Shown piece by piece: positions 19,790-21,581 of a stretch of 21,581 bases of DNA; the first letter of the stretch is position 1, and every line of letters begins with the position of its first letter. This stretch comes from Haplomitrium mnioides (taxonomy: Eukaryota > Marchantiophyta > Haplomitriopsida > Calobryales). The notes beneath the pieces are model-generated. The model did no database searches. It had not been told where the DNA came from and saw only the letters and a list, made by a program, of their open reading frames with translations. Made by a program: the position numbers and the translations under genes. The stretch covers positions 46,611-68,191 of the forward strand of contig JBNGIS010019975.1 of the NCBI GenBank assembly GCA_049999725.1, written 5' to 3'.

Positions 19790-21346
19790 GCACTTGATGG
19801 TGTTACATGCATTTCCGATACTGGAAACCACGGTCATCCTTCTAGTTTTGTCACCAGATTCACATCTGATCACCATATTCCTACTCAATCACTTGTAGAT
19901 AAGCTTCTTGGCAATTCAGTTGTGGAGACTAACACTCTGCATCTGGTATCCCACAATATGCCCAAGATTGTTCCTAGTGACAGGAATCTGGTGGCTACAA
20001 CAGTAGTGTTTGTTGACAATCTGAATTCATCAGTACAAGTGGAAGGACACACTCCCAAAGTGGTGATGCTAGACACTGGAGCACAACCGGTGATCATAGG
20101 TGTTCAGTTTGCCAAGAAAATTGGACTACTTGACACCAATCTCCAAAAATCAATGTGGCAGATTCACACTGCCAGTGGTGCTGTGGAAGAAGTGTTGGGT
20201 GAAAGCTCGACATTGCTCACCCTTGCTTTCAATCAGGGCACAGATCAGGCTCTGGAATTTCAGGTCAAATGCTTAGTCACTAATGCTACCAGCTATGACG
20301 TACTCATTGGGCAGGAAGCCTTGTTTCCTCCAAGTTTCACCATTGATAACTGGTTTGAGCATGCTTATTACCGTGTTGATTGGCAGACAGATGGCCTACG
20401 CTTGGGCTACATTCCACTGGACCTACATGGTGCGCACACTCTCATGGCCCACTTATATGTCCTGGAAGAAGTGCATACAGTTTCCTATATCAATAATCCA
20501 TTACACAATTGGATTGAAGAGGATGAGGAACAACATTCTGTGACACAAGCTAATGGTAGTACACTAGACACCTTTGGGGGATTCACCCGTGGACCAGAGT
20601 TGTTACATAAGCTACAAGTTGCTCATGAGCCTCTCAAAGCTGCCATGCATAAGCTTGAGAGTGTGAAAAGCCATGGTGAACCTGTTACTCCAATTTTACA
20701 ACAACCCATTGTGTGGAGTCCACCTTCAGATGGAATTACCCTGCTGGAACTATTTGGAGGCATTGCTACAGGTTTGGAGGCAGTGTTGCAATCTGGGTTG
20801 GTACTTAAGCGGTATTTGTATGTGGACACAGATCCTTGTGCCAGGCAGGTGGTAGAGTCTCGTATGTTGGAATTTTCCAGGAGGTTTCCACAACAATTTC
20901 CTCCTAGTGCATGGAAGTCCAGCTTCACCTATTTCCCTTCAGATGTTCAGCTGATCCAACAGCAACACATTGTGCTTCTTGGCTCTTTGGATCTTATCAT
21001 TGCAGGATGGGAATGTCAGGGACTGTCCGCTGCTGGTTCTGGTTTAGGGCTAGCTGATAGCCGATCTGGCCTTTTCATGGACATGGTTCAGGTACTCACA
21101 TGGGCTCAGGCATGCTACCCTGCTGTTGGTTACATCATGGAGAACACACCAGTGCAGTTTCATAAAAGGGCAGTAGTGCGAGCAGACTTTGTGCTCATTC
21201 AGCACTACCTGGGTTTGCCACTTCTTCTGGATGCAGTGCATTGTGGGTCTTATGCACATCGTTTGCGTAACTTCTGGACCAACCTTGCCCTTGTTTCCTT
21301 GTTGGAGTTGGCCCTGCATTACACTGTTCAAGATCCTACACTATAG
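19790..21346 (+). pseudogene. Retropepsin fused to C5 DNA methyltransferase (polyprotein segment)
   Basis: The frame is open from 19790 to TAG 21344. The only early start-like codon is GTG at 19922, so this is not an independent gene but the middle of a polyprotein. Aspartic protease: VVMLDTGAQ with catalytic DTGA at 20072-20083 and the hydrophobic-hydrophobic-Gly motif VLIG at 20300-20311, the retropepsin arrangement; it would cleave the polyprotein as a dimer. A linker of about 140 residues follows. Methyltransferase: motif I LLELFGGIATG (20741-20773, AdoMet binding), an acidic VDTD after the next strand, motif IV AGWECQGLSAAG (21002-21037) with the catalytic Cys kept, motif VI MENT (21137-21148), motif VIII AHRLRNFWTN (21254-21283). 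Motif order is canonical, not permuted as in plant DRM enzymes. Motif IV has Glu in place of the usual Pro before Cys. The stop falls in the target-recognition region. Confidence 0.85.
20072..20083 (+). other. Retropepsin active-site DTGA
   Basis: The codons for Asp-Thr-Gly-Ala follow the hydrophobic strand VVML, and a matching VLIG turn lies 76 residues downstream at 20300-20311. Both catalytic elements are intact despite decay elsewhere in the element. Confidence 0.9.
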
Positions 21347-21581
21347 GTGTGTGGCATTCTAGATTCAGATAGCTCTTGCCAACCAGTTACAAGGCAAGAG
21401 GCACCACCTTGGTACCCTGCCAACCAGGTTGGCCAACCACGGGCTGCCTGACCTACTTTGGTTTCTTTTCCTGGTGCACATGCTTTTCAGAGTGATGGTC
21501 CAGGGCTTGTTTATCGTCATGCTACAGGCACTTGGGATGAACCCAGTCCAGAGGAAAGAGAACGAGCCATGGGATTCCAAT
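21347..21581 (+). pseudogene. C5 methyltransferase C-terminal part (target recognition, motif IX)
   Basis: The same frame continues past TAG 21344 to the window end, with one more stop, TGA at 21449. The end of the segment, EERERAMGFQ (21551-21580), fits motif IX of C5 methyltransferases (RE-x-x-R-x-x-GF), which follows the target-recognition region. So the methyltransferase domain spanned about 20732 to beyond 21581, and the stop at 21344 is premature. The window ends before motif X and any reverse transcriptase. A minus-strand open frame over the same bases (21365-21580) has no recognisable content. Confidence 0.75.

Larger units (their letters stand above)
18323..21581 (+). mobile_element. 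Degenerate LTR-type retroelement, gag-pro-DNA methyltransferase, 5' part
   Basis: One + strand frame, without a frameshift, carries a Gag domain, two zinc knuckles, a low-complexity linker, a retropepsin and a cytosine-C5 DNA methyltransferase, in that order. Gag, knuckles and retropepsin together identify an LTR-type retroelement. Reverse transcriptase, RNase H, integrase and the 3' LTR would lie beyond the right edge, so I cannot assign it to Ty3/gypsy or Ty1/copia. No 5' LTR or primer-binding site is recognisable upstream. Five in-frame stops (19289 TGA, 19382 TAG, 19787 TAG, 21344 TAG, 21449 TGA) show the copy is inactive. Acquisition of C5 methyltransferases by retrotransposons has, to my knowledge, been described in some algal and protist lineages; how close this element is to those needs a search. 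Confidence 0.85.

Noticed and set aside
19922-21346. A free-standing gene starting at 19922
   Set aside because: The start would be GTG in the middle of an open frame that continues upstream to 19790 and, across stops, to gag; it is part of a polyprotein.
18395-21581. Programmed stop-codon readthrough or a variant genetic code explaining the in-frame stops
   Set aside because: Five stops of two kinds, including two within the linker and two inside the methyltransferase target-recognition region, together with a broken zinc knuckle, are better explained by decay.

Overview
The window looks like nuclear DNA of a plant, probably an early-diverging land plant (bryophyte, lycophyte or fern), though I cannot place it more precisely. 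The reasons are the plant-like residues of a dUTPase exon with plausible plant splice sites, a very large satellite array, and a gag/protease/DNA-methyltransferase retroelement of a kind I associate from memory with such lineages. It is a repeat-rich, gene-poor region. I see no convincing intact host gene, no tRNA or rRNA, and no CRISPR.

Positions 1-15593 are one AT-rich tandem satellite (about 33% GC in the consensus) with a 92-bp monomer, roughly 170 copies, all in the same orientation. Two 10-N assembly gaps (2027-2036 and 5476-5485) break it. The array has higher-order structure: a block of about 2.7-2.9 kb after the first gap recurs after the second, and a 17-monomer segment (1,564 bp) is directly duplicated at about 6937-8500 and 8501-10064. 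From about 10.1 kb to the right edge the monomers are more diverged and several are truncated. The many short minus-strand open frames here are translations of the satellite, not genes.

Positions 15594-17400 are non-satellite DNA without a recognisable gene. They hold a 31-bp tandem pair and a purine-rich, degenerate repeat region. At 17425-18088 lie three short segments that look like pieces of unrelated host genes: a hexokinase-like piece (+), a type II peroxiredoxin N-terminus (-), and one clear dUTPase exon (+) with an apparent splice acceptor and donor. This resembles a mosaic of captured gene fragments. A 30-bp direct repeat follows at 18234-18297.

From 18323 to the right edge a single + strand reading frame runs without a frameshift through a Gag domain, two zinc knuckles, a P/T/Q-rich linker, a retropepsin (DTGA) and a cytosine-C5 DNA methyltransferase (motifs I, IV, VI, VIII and IX). 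Five in-frame stops (three TAG, two TGA) interrupt it, so this copy is dead. Reverse transcriptase, RNase H and integrase would lie beyond the right edge. The element could have coupled retrotransposition to DNA methylation, which is the most interesting biology in the window.
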